Shown one piece after another: positions 37,312 through 48,524 of a stretch of DNA of 64,000 nucleotides. The position numbers were made by a program, and so were the translations under genes. This stretch comes from Neopestalotiopsis rosae (taxonomy: Eukaryota; Ascomycota; Sordariomycetes; Amphisphaeriales; Sporocadaceae), in contig JALGAS010000007.1 of assembly GCA_023078685.1 (NCBI GenBank), positions 744,001-808,000 of the forward strand, in the 5' to 3' direction. The notes beneath the pieces are model-generated. The model made no database searches and was not told where the DNA came from. It worked only from the letters and a program-made list of their open reading frames with translations. The stretch's first letter is position 1. Each line of letters begins with the position of its first letter.

Positions 37312-38848
37312 ATGATGAGTCTCCTCTCGCCGCATTATGTCCTCCAGCCAGTGACTCAGAATGATATGATTGTTGCGTCCTTGGCATGGGGGTTCAACAT
37401 TGGCTTTGGCTGGCTCACGACGTGGACGGCGGCCAAGCAGACGGCACGGGCCTGGAGGAGGAGCGGTCGTCACATGTTCCGCAACGCCTACGTGTGGATG
37501 ATCTGGCTGGAGCTCCTAGTGTGCTTGATGTTTAGCATAATATGTTGGCTGTATCTCCGCGGCGTGATACCACCTTGGTATGTTTTTCCATTGCTTTCAG
37601 GAGGAGGGGAGGTGGTCCATCTCCCGTTCTGGTCGTCATATTGCCAAGACATGTTTCTGACGGGTTATCATGTATACAGTTTTGGATTTTATTTTGGCAT
37701 TCGTAAGTCCCCCTCTCAATGGCAGACTATTACCATGACCAGGTCAAGACTCACACGTGTTTTACAATTTAGTTACCCTGTGGGCTCTTCAAGTCCAATT
37801 TTTATTACAAATCATCATCAACCGCTGCGCCATCCTCGTCCACAACCTCGACGTGGTCTGGCGCCTCAAGGTCGGCGTGGCCACGCTGATCACCGCCGTA
37901 AACATCTCGGTCTACATGATCTGGATCCCCGCCCGCCTGCAGATATCGGACCGGTACATTTGGATCAACGACCGCTGGGACCGCTGCGAAAAGGTCATCT
38001 ACCTGCTCGTCGACGTGGCGCTCAACATTTACTTCATCACCGTGGTCTCGAGGAACCTGGTCCACAATGGGCTGGAAAAGTACAAGCGGCTGGCCCGCTT
38101 CAACCTGTTCATCATTGGCTTTTCGTTATCCATGGACGTTCTCATCATCGGTATGATGAGTCTTCAAAACACCTTTGTGTAAGTTTCCTACTTTGCCAAG
38201 TCGCCGCCTTCTCTGACTCAACGTATCTGATCCTGGTATTACAGATACATGCAATTCCACCCCCTCGCCTACACGGTGAAACTAAACATTGAAATGTCCA
38301 TGGCCGACCTCATCGTCAAGGTGGCCCGGGCCAAGAACCGCAACAACATCAGCCACCGCTCGTACAACATTGAGAGCGGCTGCTACGCCCAGGGCAGCAC
38401 CCTCCGGAGCAGCAAGTGGGGGTCCCGGACGCTGAGCACCTCCATGCCGCCCGCGAGCGCCATGGGCGGCACGGGCATGGGCATGGGCAAGAGCTGCACC
38501 CTCTCGTCCTTCCCGGCGATGCAGCAGCAGCAACCGAATACCAAGCGGGGCAAGTGGTACGGACACAACTACACGACTTCGGAAGCCATTGCCCCCAACG
38601 AGCAGATGGAAATGTCCAACATGGCCACGACGACGGCGGCGAGTGACGAGACCAATAGGGATGCGAACAGGGACAACAAGTCTATTTACACAACGCGGGA
38701 AGTGCACGTCAAGTTCGAAAACGCGCCACAAAGGCCAGGGCAATGCTGGCCTAGTCATTACGGTGGTGTTCCGGCGGAGCATGAAGAGGAGGACGATGAA
38801 GAACCTCTGAGGAGACCAAATGTTAATTTACGATCCAGTAGACTATAA
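37312..38848 (+). CDS. fungal seven-helix integral membrane protein
   Basis: Four exons, 37312-37577, 37680-37702, 37773-38178 and 38245-38848, give 432 residues. Exon 2 is only 23 nt; introns are 102, 70 and 66 nt with GTATGT, GTAAGT and GTAAGT donors. About seven hydrophobic helices are visible: MIVASLAWGFNIGFGWLTTW, VWMIWLELLVCLMFSIICWL, FGFYFGILTLWALQVQFLLQ, VGVATLITAVNISVYMIWI, VIYLLVDVALNIYFITVV, FNLFIIGFSLSMDVLIIGMM, and a weaker one after YMQFHPLAYTVKL. A hydrophilic tail of about 150 residues follows, rich in Ser/Gly/Met/Asn, ending in an acidic stretch and LRSSRL. The layout resembles fungal orphan integral membrane proteins and loosely a receptor, but I cannot assign a family or ligand. 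Two adjacent ATGs (37312, 37315) are possible starts. It runs tail to tail into the DUF6604 gene with only 102 bp between stops. Confidence 0.8.
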
Positions 38849-38950
38849 AAACAAGAAACTGTCTAGACAAGAGAGACCGAAAATTACACCTTACAGACTA
38901 CTCTTTTGGAAGTTTGTAAACATTGTGCTTTGTAAACGTTTACTCACGTT

Positions 38951-41900
38951 TCAAGGTTCATTTCCTTCATGCGTGGCTGATTCATGGCCGTGGTTGTGTT
39001 TGCCACAATTGCAATACCTATTCCAATAGAAGAAGTCTTCGTACCATGCCCTTCGACGTTCAAAACACTCTGCCATGATCTGCAGACACTCCTCATCCTC
39101 TCCCTTTAACGCTTGGTGTATGAGGTTGACTCTCTTGTGCTCCATCAACGATGGATTGACCTCGTACACCTGAATGTACGTCGGGTTTCGCGCTTGATCC
39201 AGCTCATCTTCGATTTCACTGAAATAAGACAGCATGTAGTTCAGAATATAGACAAAATTGATACCAGATCGTGGACTTGACAATATTCCGCCGGGACTGC
39301 AGATATCGATTTCGATGTCCGATGTGAGGTAATCAAGCACAGGGATGCTGCTCAGTTCATGCTGCACATCCTCGACGTTAGTCTTGTATTCGGCTCGGTC
39401 GTTTGTCTTGAGGTTCTGGCTGAGCTCGGGCAATTTGCTAGAGGCCCTAGCTTTGTTGATCGCTTTGATCCCGGGCATTTGGCGTGAGTTTTGTGCTACG
39501 GACATGATGTATCCTTCGTCCAGTTTGATTCCGCCCAGGTGACTAGTCAGTTCGGTCTCAGCCCGTCGCCATTTGCCTGTTTTTGGATCCTTGACGACAT
39601 CCGTCTCATTTAATCGAAGGGTAGCTAGCCGGCTGAAGAAGTCAATATCGCTGTCTGGGATACGCTCGTGATTCCAAGCTGCCTTACGATACAAGGTGAG
39701 AGTGCTGGGGTTCTTGAAACGGGAATTACTGCCAACATCATATCTTTCCTGAAGATCGACTCCTACAATTTCTCGCATTTTGGCAAGGAATCTGCTTCGA
39801 TTATGAGAAGGCTTGATGAGGAGGATCTTGGCTTTCATGGCACTTTGATAGTTGGAGATTGGGACCTTGCTATCATTGAAGAAGGCGTCGGGAAAAATAT
39901 GCTGTAGCTTCCAAAACAAGCCAAGCGGCTGATCGATGTATCCCTTCTGTAAAAGCATATTGTGGAGGTGTCCCAGAAGCAGCGGCTCTGCGGCTTGATC
40001 AAAAACCATTAGGCCATGCTGGTACGCGAGCTCTAGGCCCTCCACCAATCCGACGCCACATGTGAATGGGGAATACTCCCAAAGACCATTTTCATTTGTC
40101 TTGCTGAAACGTGATGGCGGTAGGTGTTCGAAGCCGCTCGCGTAACATGTTATTCCCAGCCAATGGTGAAAGGCGTTTTCGAGGTGTGTAAGAATTTCTA
40201 TGCAATAAGCATAACCACTTGCGTCTGGACATCGATTCATGGATATATTACGCTCGACCTCTATTCCTAGACGTATGAACGATGGAATAAATCCATTGCC
40301 AATGCTCTCTCCCCCACGATCGAGAAATGCATCCACATCACGTCTGGGTCGGAAATGATGGGCAGGTGGTGACAGCACCTGGCCGTTTCTTATATCCGTC
40401 AAGAAACCGCGCGAGACCATGAAAGAATCTACTATGCATTGAAGCTGGAATACCATGTGAGGTTGAATCTTGTTGCGGATATCTGTGCCTTGCTTTTGCA
40501 TAGCAAGAGACGTGACCTCACGGGCAAATTCGCGCAAGCCGAATATTCTCCTAAAATGGTTCCAAGTGCCATTCGTGGACCAGTCAACCTGTTCAGGCGT
40601 CCATTCCTGGCCGTTACGAGCTCTTTCATGTACAGCTGCGACAGAGAAGACGTTGACGAGATCGTAGAGCCAATTGATGGTATAACATCGGCGCCATTTC
40701 AGTCGCTCTTTGGGGGTGGCCTGCTGCAAGTCAAGGCTCGGATCCCAATCATCTATATCGGCGAGCATAGATTTGGTCGGTCTTCCATTGCGTTTCTTCT
40801 GGAAATCTCCCAGAAAGTCGAGGAGATCATTGTAGGCGTATATCATGAATTGTTCCTTCACATCCAGCGTTGTTTCATCCACTTGATGTGCTGCATGTTC
40901 AAGAAGCTGGAACTTTGGAAGCTTCAAATTCTCCTGAGTATCCCCCATGCCTCCACGTGTGATTGTGTTCACGACAGTATGAAAAGTATCATGGCCTGGA
41001 AAATCGACGTGCATGGCCAGTTCCGACCTCTTCAACATTGAAATGGCCACGTTGCTCAGAGCCCCGGCGACTGCAGAGTTCAGACCATCGTAAGCAACCT
41101 CGTACCAAGTATCTTGCAAGTAGCTCCGGAGAGACATCCACTCGAAAGTTAAGGAATAAGTGGCTATCAGATAGTCCGTCATGATGCCTTCTTCATCCTC
41201 GATGATGCGGTAGCTTTCAATGGGTATGCCATCAAGAGTCGATTCTTTGACGTCTGGCTTTGTAGAATTCTTCTTCTGCTTCGATTTCCTTCCGCGGACC
41301 CCCTTCTTCCGCTTGCCGTACGACTTCTTTTGAGATTTCTGGATAGAAGCGGCCGCAGAAGTGCCATCACTGGCATTTCCTCCTTCTTCCACTTCTTCAT
41401 CATCATCGGCCGTACCGAGGTAGAGAGATGCAAACTTATTTGCCAAGAGGATGACGTTATTGTTCTCAGGCGTTTCGATGATTGAATCAGCGTGTCCTCT
41501 CTTGATCGGAGCAGCTCTGGGACTCGGTCCCAGATCGGCTTCTGTACTTGAAGGCTCTGGATCGCCACCCAAGGCTTTAAATGCCTCGTACAAAACACTG
41601 ATAAAATGCTTATGTGACTCATTGCTCTTCTCAATCTCCGGGTCGAACTTCTCGGCTGCCAGTTGTAGAAAGAATCTGTGGGTGGTCTCGCGCGCCTTGA
41701 TGACGGATCGGAATAAGCGGTAAACAACGGGCGGAACAGTCTGTTCTCCGATATGCTGTGCAATGAGTTTGGTCTACGAAAGCTGTCAGTTCCGTTCGAC
41801 AAGCCGGAAAACCCCCGGAACTTGTGTTGGTTAAAGAGGAAGGAACATACCATAGATAGCAGACCTTGAACCGTGGTCTTTCCGGTAGTGTTGAGCAAGC

Positions 41901-42021
41901 TTAGACCACCTTGATCTGCAGTGCCAGTCTTTTGGATAATGCTGTTGGAAGCCTTGATGATCCAGTACAGCAGCTCTGCGGTCTCACGTTTGTACGTGAG
42001 ATACGTGCTCTGACTCGCCAT
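38951..42021 (-). CDS. DUF6604-domain protein
   Basis: Two exons, 42021-41851 and 41773-38951, give 997 residues; the single intron (77 nt) has GTATGT/TAG ends. The N-terminus (MASQSTYLTYKRETAELLYW and following) matches the start of the fungal DUF6604 domain, which typically begins with a Tyr/Lys-rich helix followed by Trp and continues over the first about 230 residues. A strongly acidic stretch (ADDDEEVEEGG) and a basic, nuclear-signal-like stretch (KKSYGKRKKGVRGRK, about residue 205-225) follow. The large remainder is mostly helical with no known catalytic motif; the extreme C-terminus has NRYCNCGKHNHGH, a Cys/His cluster that might bind metal. Function of the family is unknown; members are frequent in Pezizomycotina. 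The start was chosen at the ATG with good context (CATCAAATGGCG); the upstream in-frame TTG is not credible. Confidence 0.85.
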
Positions 42022-43051
42022 TTGATGTGACCATCCAAAAATTTCCTTCGACAAATGTGGAATATCGACAGGATCAGTGTACAAAAGCCGGTGGACAATT
42101 AATGGATTTTCAGTGGTTGGCGTGCTTCATTGTTCAGTTGTGAGTGGTGTTGGGAGAAGGGATTGAAGCAACGCCAGAACGGCTTCGAGGTACTGTGTAA
42201 ATAGCTGGGAATCGTCTCGACATACTTGACGCGCGCTGGGTACATTTAGGGAGTGGATTGTCTTCTTGCGTTGGCGGGGTGAAGGAAGCTGGTGTGGAGG
42301 TTGATGAGTTTGAAGCTGTTCGTTTGAGATTGGAACGCAAAGGTTGAAAATTTCTGCCTGTTACATTCTGGTCTTTTGAAACAATCGATTGGTATAAACG
42401 CGTCCCAGCGGCCTCGTCAGAATAAATCGTTGACATGAAGCCCTCATAGAAAAGACCAGATGCTCTGACCATGTAAGCACCAGTCAAGTCCATGGACGGT
42501 GCTATTGTCTGCGGATAATCTGGGGGAGGGAAATAGCATGTGGCTTCCAAGTTGTTGAACTTCCGTCTCCCAATTTAATTTTCCTTTTCTCCCCTCACAA
42601 ACCTCCCTCGCTCACTTTGCTGAGGACATGTTAACAACAAAGATCTTATTTAGGAAGAGGGCATCAAGGCATTGTCATTCGTTAATAGTATCCCTAGTAA
42701 CCACTGCCGAAAACTACGGACAGAACAGAGCTGGACACTCCTCTAAGTACAATCAACTTGTCAACCTGCCAAACCATGTGCCATAACCATGCGTCCTAAT
42801 TGTCGTCATCCAGGAACAGTCCTCTGGAGTGAAAAAATACCGAAATGATAGGCTCAGATGAACTCCTTACCACCTAGGTCCATGTATTGTCATGACCCAA
42901 AGCATCCAGCAATACAATCCGTGTCCAGACATACATAATCATCATCAAAGCCACCACCATAACGCCTAGAAAGATGACACAAAAAGAATTCAGAAAGCCA
43001 CTGCATTCTTGCGATCCAGGACTCCAGTCAAATAAGACTCGGAAACCCAAC
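42022..43051. other. intergenic region with weak open frame
   Basis: Upstream region of the DUF6604 gene and 3' flank of the FHA gene. A minus-strand frame of 138 codons (42550-42134), beginning MEATCYFPPPDYPQTIAPSM, has an ATG and coding-like first half but a Ser/Thr/Pro-rich second half and no recognised domain. It could be a small gene, a 5' exon or upstream open frame of the DUF6604 transcript, or chance. I give it about 0.15 probability of being a gene. Confidence 0.4.
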
Positions 43052-45659
43052 TTAGATGATTTGCGGCGCTGTGGCTGCTAGTCCAGCGAAAAGAAGTGCT
43101 GCGCCCGTGAAACCGCTTGCCACGCTGACGGAAGCATACTTCGCAAGTTTGCTGAAGCGTTGTCGCTTGGCTGGGCGGGCGGTGGAATCTTGACTAGCAC
43201 CGGTGAAGATCACCTGTGGTCTATCACTGTCTTGAGCCGCTGCAAGGACCACCTCGCTGGCGATGTTTCCAACGTCGACAGGGTGGTGGTCAGCCTCAAG
43301 AATCTCACTTGTGGAGTCATTCTTCTTGACCTCATCAACACCATGCTCTTCCATATCCGGGCTGGACAGACTTGATGCGGGCTTGAAGTCAGCTGCGAAC
43401 GATGCTTGCGACAAATCCTCATTCCCTTCGTCGAAGACGTCCCAGGAGCGCTTTGTGGGACGAGATATATAATTCGTCTCGTCATTCATCGATTGAGATG
43501 ATGAAGGCGGCTCCTGGGTAAGCAAAAACTTGACTGTCAACCGAGTGTCATCGCCAGTTGCGGTGTTCTTGTTCTTGCTCTCTACAAACTTTGCAGCGCT
43601 TGTCATATCAAGCTCAGGGCTCTGCAGCCTTGTACGAGTGGGAGAATCCGGTAATGGATACTCATTGGCATCCTTGAGAAATGCTTCTCCAGCTGGGGTC
43701 CAGACTGAACTGATTAGAGGAGGCTGATTGGTATCATGGGTAGCTTCCAGACGGATATCTGGCAACGTTCGTGCGGTCGACTCGGACTCCTTCTCTGAGG
43801 CACATGTTGGTGCTGCTGATGAATCTTCCAACTCTTCGCGATGGTTGGTGAAACCTCCAGTTGTAGAGGTGCGTGGAACTTCCGTCTCTTGAACGATATT
43901 GGTGCTTGGAACTGCTGGAAAACGGGTACGATTCATCACCGTGGCCCGGTTTTCCTCCCTTGCCGCAAAGAAGTCGTACTTTCCAGTTCGATCGCCGAGC
44001 ATGTGACTACTAAAGACAGATGTGGAAACAGCGTCAAGCGGCAACGCTGGCTGGCTGGGCTGTTGGTTGAGCGGGCACGGCGGTTGTGGGGCGTACCCAG
44101 AAGGGATGAATGCTGAAGGTGGTAGACAGTGTAACAACTGGCTGGGGTCTGAAAACATACGTTTCAACACATCCGGAGAAGTCGAACATGTCTGGTCAGG
44201 TGAAGAGACTTTATCGTCCTGGAAAGCACTTTCATCGGTCGAGTCCCCATCATCCTGGCTACTAGAACAAATGGAGTCCTCGTCCTCGTAGCGAGATATG
44301 TAAGGGGCATCTGTATGTATAATTGTATTAGTATATTTGAGATCAAGAGAGGATGTAGTGACCAGGAAGACTTGCCACTGAGAAACCCATAAGTATCCGT
44401 TTCATCATCCTGCTCCTCGTCATACTCGTATTCATTGGACGCAATTGAAGTGCTGTCGATGTCGGAATCCATGTTTGACTCATCGTCAACTGGAGACATA
44501 GGATCCATGACTGAGGCCATGTCATCGTCGGAGCTTTCGTCAAGATCACCGACATCAACATCCTCTTCCTCAGAATCTGATGGAGCCTCGGACTCAATAT
44601 CAGAATCGCAAGTCATGTCTTGATCCTTGGCGTCCACATTGTCGTCGGAAGCGTCAGTGATCCCAGTTGGCAAGGAAGACGGAATGGCCATTTGAGAGCT
44701 TCCACTCGGTGTGTCTGGGTCAGAAGTTAGGTCAATTACATCCGAGCGCAATTGATGCACTGTTGGGCTTGATGCAGGATCGTAAGGCTGTGATTGAACC
44801 ACAGGAGAATTATTGCAAAGATCAATAATTGTTGCAGGTTGCTTTCCCTTTTCGACTTGATTCACAGTGCCGGAATTGACGTCCTCAACATCACTCCAGA
44901 GATCCTCGTCATCATACTCAGGAACAGAAAAGGTGTTTGAAGGTGTGGCACGCTGGGCTTTTGAAGCTGGGTTAGCGCTGGAGAGGATGATTAGTTTGCG
45001 AAGCTTGTGCGGTAAGGTAAGAAGCATCTGACGTACTGTTCCTGCCATGTCAATGCGGTCTGAACAACGCAAGGTGGATATGCCTGCCTGCCTCGATAGA
45101 CATCTGCTCCAAAGCAGTAAATATCACCCTCCTGGATAACTTGCTTCACGAATGGCTGTAGTGTAATTTCTCCATTTCGTCGATAGGTTCCGTGTAAGGA
45201 TCCGGTATCTTCAAGCGAAACCTCCTTATTTCCCGTCAGCAACAGCTTAGAAGAACATAGGAGCAGGTGATATGCGAATGGCATGCACCAAGTAACATAC
45301 CGCATTGTCAAAGTTGACTGTCAATCGAGCGTGTTCCCGCGACATTACTGGGCTATCAAACCACGCGTTTCCGACGGCAGCTACAAGTCCTTTACTCTCC
45401 TGCTTCGAGGCTCGTCCAATGGAAATACTCGGATTGTTCTTCGTGAGGATGATGCGTCGTTCGCTGACCAAGAACTCTGGGCTAGGATCCACTGCTTTCA
45501 GGGAGATGGTGACTGCCCGGCAATAAGTTAGTAGGGTGGCACTTATTTTATGCTTGCAATGAAAAGGCTGAAAAAGTTTGCCGAGACAGAGACAGAGAGA
45601 GTAGGCTTTCAGAACGTACCAGAGGCGTCGGCCTTATTGGGCTCTTCTGACGTTGCCAT
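43052..45659 (-). CDS. FHA-domain protein with C-terminal hydrophobic anchor
   Basis: Five exons, 45659-45620, 45512-45301, 45224-45037, 44977-44376 and 44310-43052, give 766 residues. Residues about 30-130 form an FHA phosphopeptide-binding domain: SIGR (G46-R47), SREH (S71-R72-x-H74), and LEDTGSLHGTYRRNG (D90, S93, HGT 95-97), then DIYCFG. The middle is acidic and Ser-rich with two V-I-D-L-type motifs (IIDLCNNS, VIDLTSDPD) resembling SUMO-interaction motifs. The C-terminus has a basic cluster (AKRQRFSKLAKYA) followed by about 25 hydrophobic residues (741-766) reaching the end, as in tail-anchored proteins. Fungal FHA tail-anchored proteins such as Far9/Far10 are known in STRIPAK complexes, but this one lacks evident coiled coils, so that identity is not claimed. 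The fourth intron (44375-44311) appears to use a GC-AG pair (GCAAGT donor, ACTAAT branch site, CAG acceptor). Other introns are GT-AG (107, 76, 59 nt). Confidence 0.85.
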
Positions 45660-48524
45660 AACGTTGTCGAATCTTTGCCACAGTCGAAATCTCGGGCTGC
45701 GACTCCAAGCTGTCTGCTATCTTTAAAACGCCCAAGACCTACGGGAGCAAACCAAGATCTCGGTGTGGTCAGAGTTGCAGGATTACCCACGTTTTCTCGT
45801 GGAGAGTGTAGACTTTTGTCGTCGGCTTACAGCTGCACCTGGCCGGAAGCTGCACCTTGATGGTAACTGCAGCACGGCTGTCGAATGATGCCAAAAGGTA
45901 CAAAAAGGGTATCCTTGAAACAGACGAAAGTTGTTGATCTGGGGTAGAAAAAGAAGTGATGAAAATGAGCCTTGGTCAGAAGTGAACTAAGTAAAAATTG
46001 TTGTAGTTGTAAAGTTGAAGGAGGGGAAGGTACAACGTGAAGTTGAGGTGAAGGAGCCCGGCAGGTATGGTAAGTAGTCAGTACGGTCTTGTGGTCCTAA
46101 GGAGGGACGTTGGGAGGTTGTAATTGACAATCGCCCTTGAAGCAACGGCTGCCTTAGTGGAAGCCAAAGTGGGGTTCAGGTTTCAATAGGCGTCAGAAAG
46201 AGCAGGCAGACACCATATTAAGCTTGCCTCGGGGGACGCCTCGCACCCAGCTGCTCCAGTGGGATGCTCTGTAGGCGTCCGATGGCTGCGGGTATCTGCT
46301 TCCTCTTCGGCAACTTGTTCGTATTACTTCCAGATCACTTTCACAGGAGTACTTGTGACAGCTCGATTATTTGCCAAGTCACACAGAAAACTTAGAGGCC
46401 CGCACTTGCCTCACGGTATTTCCAGCTGTTGTATGGCAAGTGTCCTATGCAGCATCTACCTACTGTACATAGTCCAGGACGATAAGCTTCTACTGTAGGA
46501 TTGATGCCGGTGGGGGGTGGGGTCAAATGGAGCTGACGTCCGCCTGATAGCAGATAAGTACCCCGCCATGCAGTCGGCGATAACGGCACGGACCTTACAT
46601 ATAGGTAGGCATGGACTTGACTTTGGGTGATTGATTGTCCATCGTATACATGGAGCCTTTCTTACTTTCAAAGCATAGTAGTTGCTTTAAGACGTAGTTA
46701 AATTGTAATTTGACATCTTTGCCTATTTATACGTTCGTGAAGCAAAACTGCGAGGCAGACATTCACCACCAGACAACGTTGGACTGGAGGTTCTCCTATC
46801 TTATCACCCCACCCGATACTTGGGCGCTGACAGCGTCTGGGTACCGCTTTGGCCTTGGGACAGCTCCATTCTGTTCACATGACAGCTCGAATGATTTGAC
46901 CCTTGGGCAGAGTGCTCATCCATTGGCCAAATTGCGGAATCTGTTTAACTGCCTAGATAACAGATGGGGCGACTATGGGATTAGATGGGGAAAGTAATAC
47001 ACCCAGATGTCAACTAGAAGTGCCAGAACTTCGGACTACTAGTTACCAGCTTTCTTGTCCAAGTCGGGACATCTATGCGGTGTAAATATCATGGCGAAAT
47101 GAACGTTGAAGACGAGCACATTATCTCCACCGAATACGAATACTACGTTATGGTTTGGAGTGCAGTACGCATTCGCAGCATCTGTCACTGGCTCGAAATT
47201 GCGTCCACTTTAGAGGTTATGAACTGGAGCTATCCCGCTGTCAAACGCATCTCCATGCTCTGCTGCTATGAGCATATTTTGGTCAACCTCTCCGGAGAAC
47301 TACTGCTGATCGATCAGAAAGTGCACGAATACGTCGAAAACAATCTATATACTCGCATACACGTACTCTGCTGCTTTGATCATCCAACATCACTACTGGT
47401 GCATCTATAATTCACCGCTCTAGTTGGCCTACTCCAGTGTACCAATTTGAGGACGCTAAAGCGCTGGTAAAGTGCTGGATCTGGCCGCAACCCGACTGCA
47501 CTTCGGCCGGATACACTAACGGGACTTAGATTCCACTTGGCTTTCCCGCACTTCGACAATTCTCTCCACAGAGGGGCCCATCGTCGCCAAGTGCGGATGG
47601 ACTGGGACAGACCATACTACCTAACCTAGCTCAAACGACGTCATACCAGTACTCTGTAGTTGGTCTGAGAGAAAGCGTAGCACAAATACTCAACTTTGCG
47701 ATAACTGCTTGGACCAACAGCTGTTGCTCCCGCAAGTGAATCGCAAACTTCTCTAGCTTGAAACTGTGCGCCGCATTGCTAGAGAACAGGTACGCATTTG
47801 GCGTGACATTCTGGGGATAAAGACGAGCGAGGTTATGCAGGGACAAGACAAGTGTCTTTGTAATGCCTAACTGACCTTTCTCCAACGGGACGCCCCAGCC
47901 CAACTTAACCAGGTCTTTTGCATCATAGGCCCCATCGCCTAGGCAGCCCAGGGCTCGGGGCTAAAGCTCATATGACTATGACATGCTCACACCTCGTCCA
48001 TTTTTCCCTTTGCTTTTTTACATGGTTTTGACGCACACTCTTTGAGCGCATGCAACCCATCTATTGTAGGCATATTCTTGGCTGACTTTTAAGACCTTGC
48101 TACCTGCCGTCTGGATTTATCCCTCGAGTCTCCGCGCTTTCCCCAACCGCTTTTGCAGAGGAAAATTCTGGTGCGTCCTCCAAATTGACGTCGAATACTA
48201 CCACCCGACCAACCGACACGCCACCTCGACTACCATCTCCGTGGCCTCTCCCGCGCACGGAATAAGAACTGGCATAATAGCCGAGGACATATAGTCCATC
48301 TTCTGTGCCGAACAAAAGACCCACGGTTTCCATGGACGCTTGCTTGTCGTGTCTCTACTCATACAACGCTCCATTCACCTAACATTCGAAGTACAACGCT
48401 GCAGTGCTCTGTTTATACTTCAAACTACACTTTAGCTTGCAGCAGAGCTTTGCCACCAAACAACTATATTGCACCGCCGAAATCCAGTAGCAATACAAAC
48501 GGTCCACACGACCGTTGAGGCGTC
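45660..48524. other. intergenic region
   Basis: 2.9 kb between the divergent FHA and IFRD genes. It contains both promoters, a likely gene remnant at 47631-47960 (-, listed separately) and a plus-strand frame at 47075-47410 without a recognised domain. The part just before 48525 is likely the 5' leader of the IFRD gene. Confidence 0.5.
47631..47960 (-). pseudogene. possible gene remnant, 110-codon open stretch
   Basis: A minus-strand stretch between in-frame stops, from TAG at 47963-47961 to TGA near 47631, reads as non-repetitive, protein-like sequence: LGDGAYDAKDLVKLGWGVPL, then KTLVLSLHNLARLYPQNVTP, NAYLFSSNAAHSFKLEKFAI, and a hydrophobic helix ending in PTTEYWYDVV. There is no ATG near its start and no obvious joining exon, so a decayed fragment or lone exon is more likely than an intact gene. 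I do not recognise the family. Confidence 0.25.

Noticed and set aside
33492..45659. Possible metabolic or self-recognition gene cluster (SIS isomerase, membrane protein, DUF6604, FHA)
   Set aside because: Strands are mixed, spacing is irregular and there is no backbone biosynthetic enzyme, NLR-type NTPase or HET domain; nothing ties these genes functionally.
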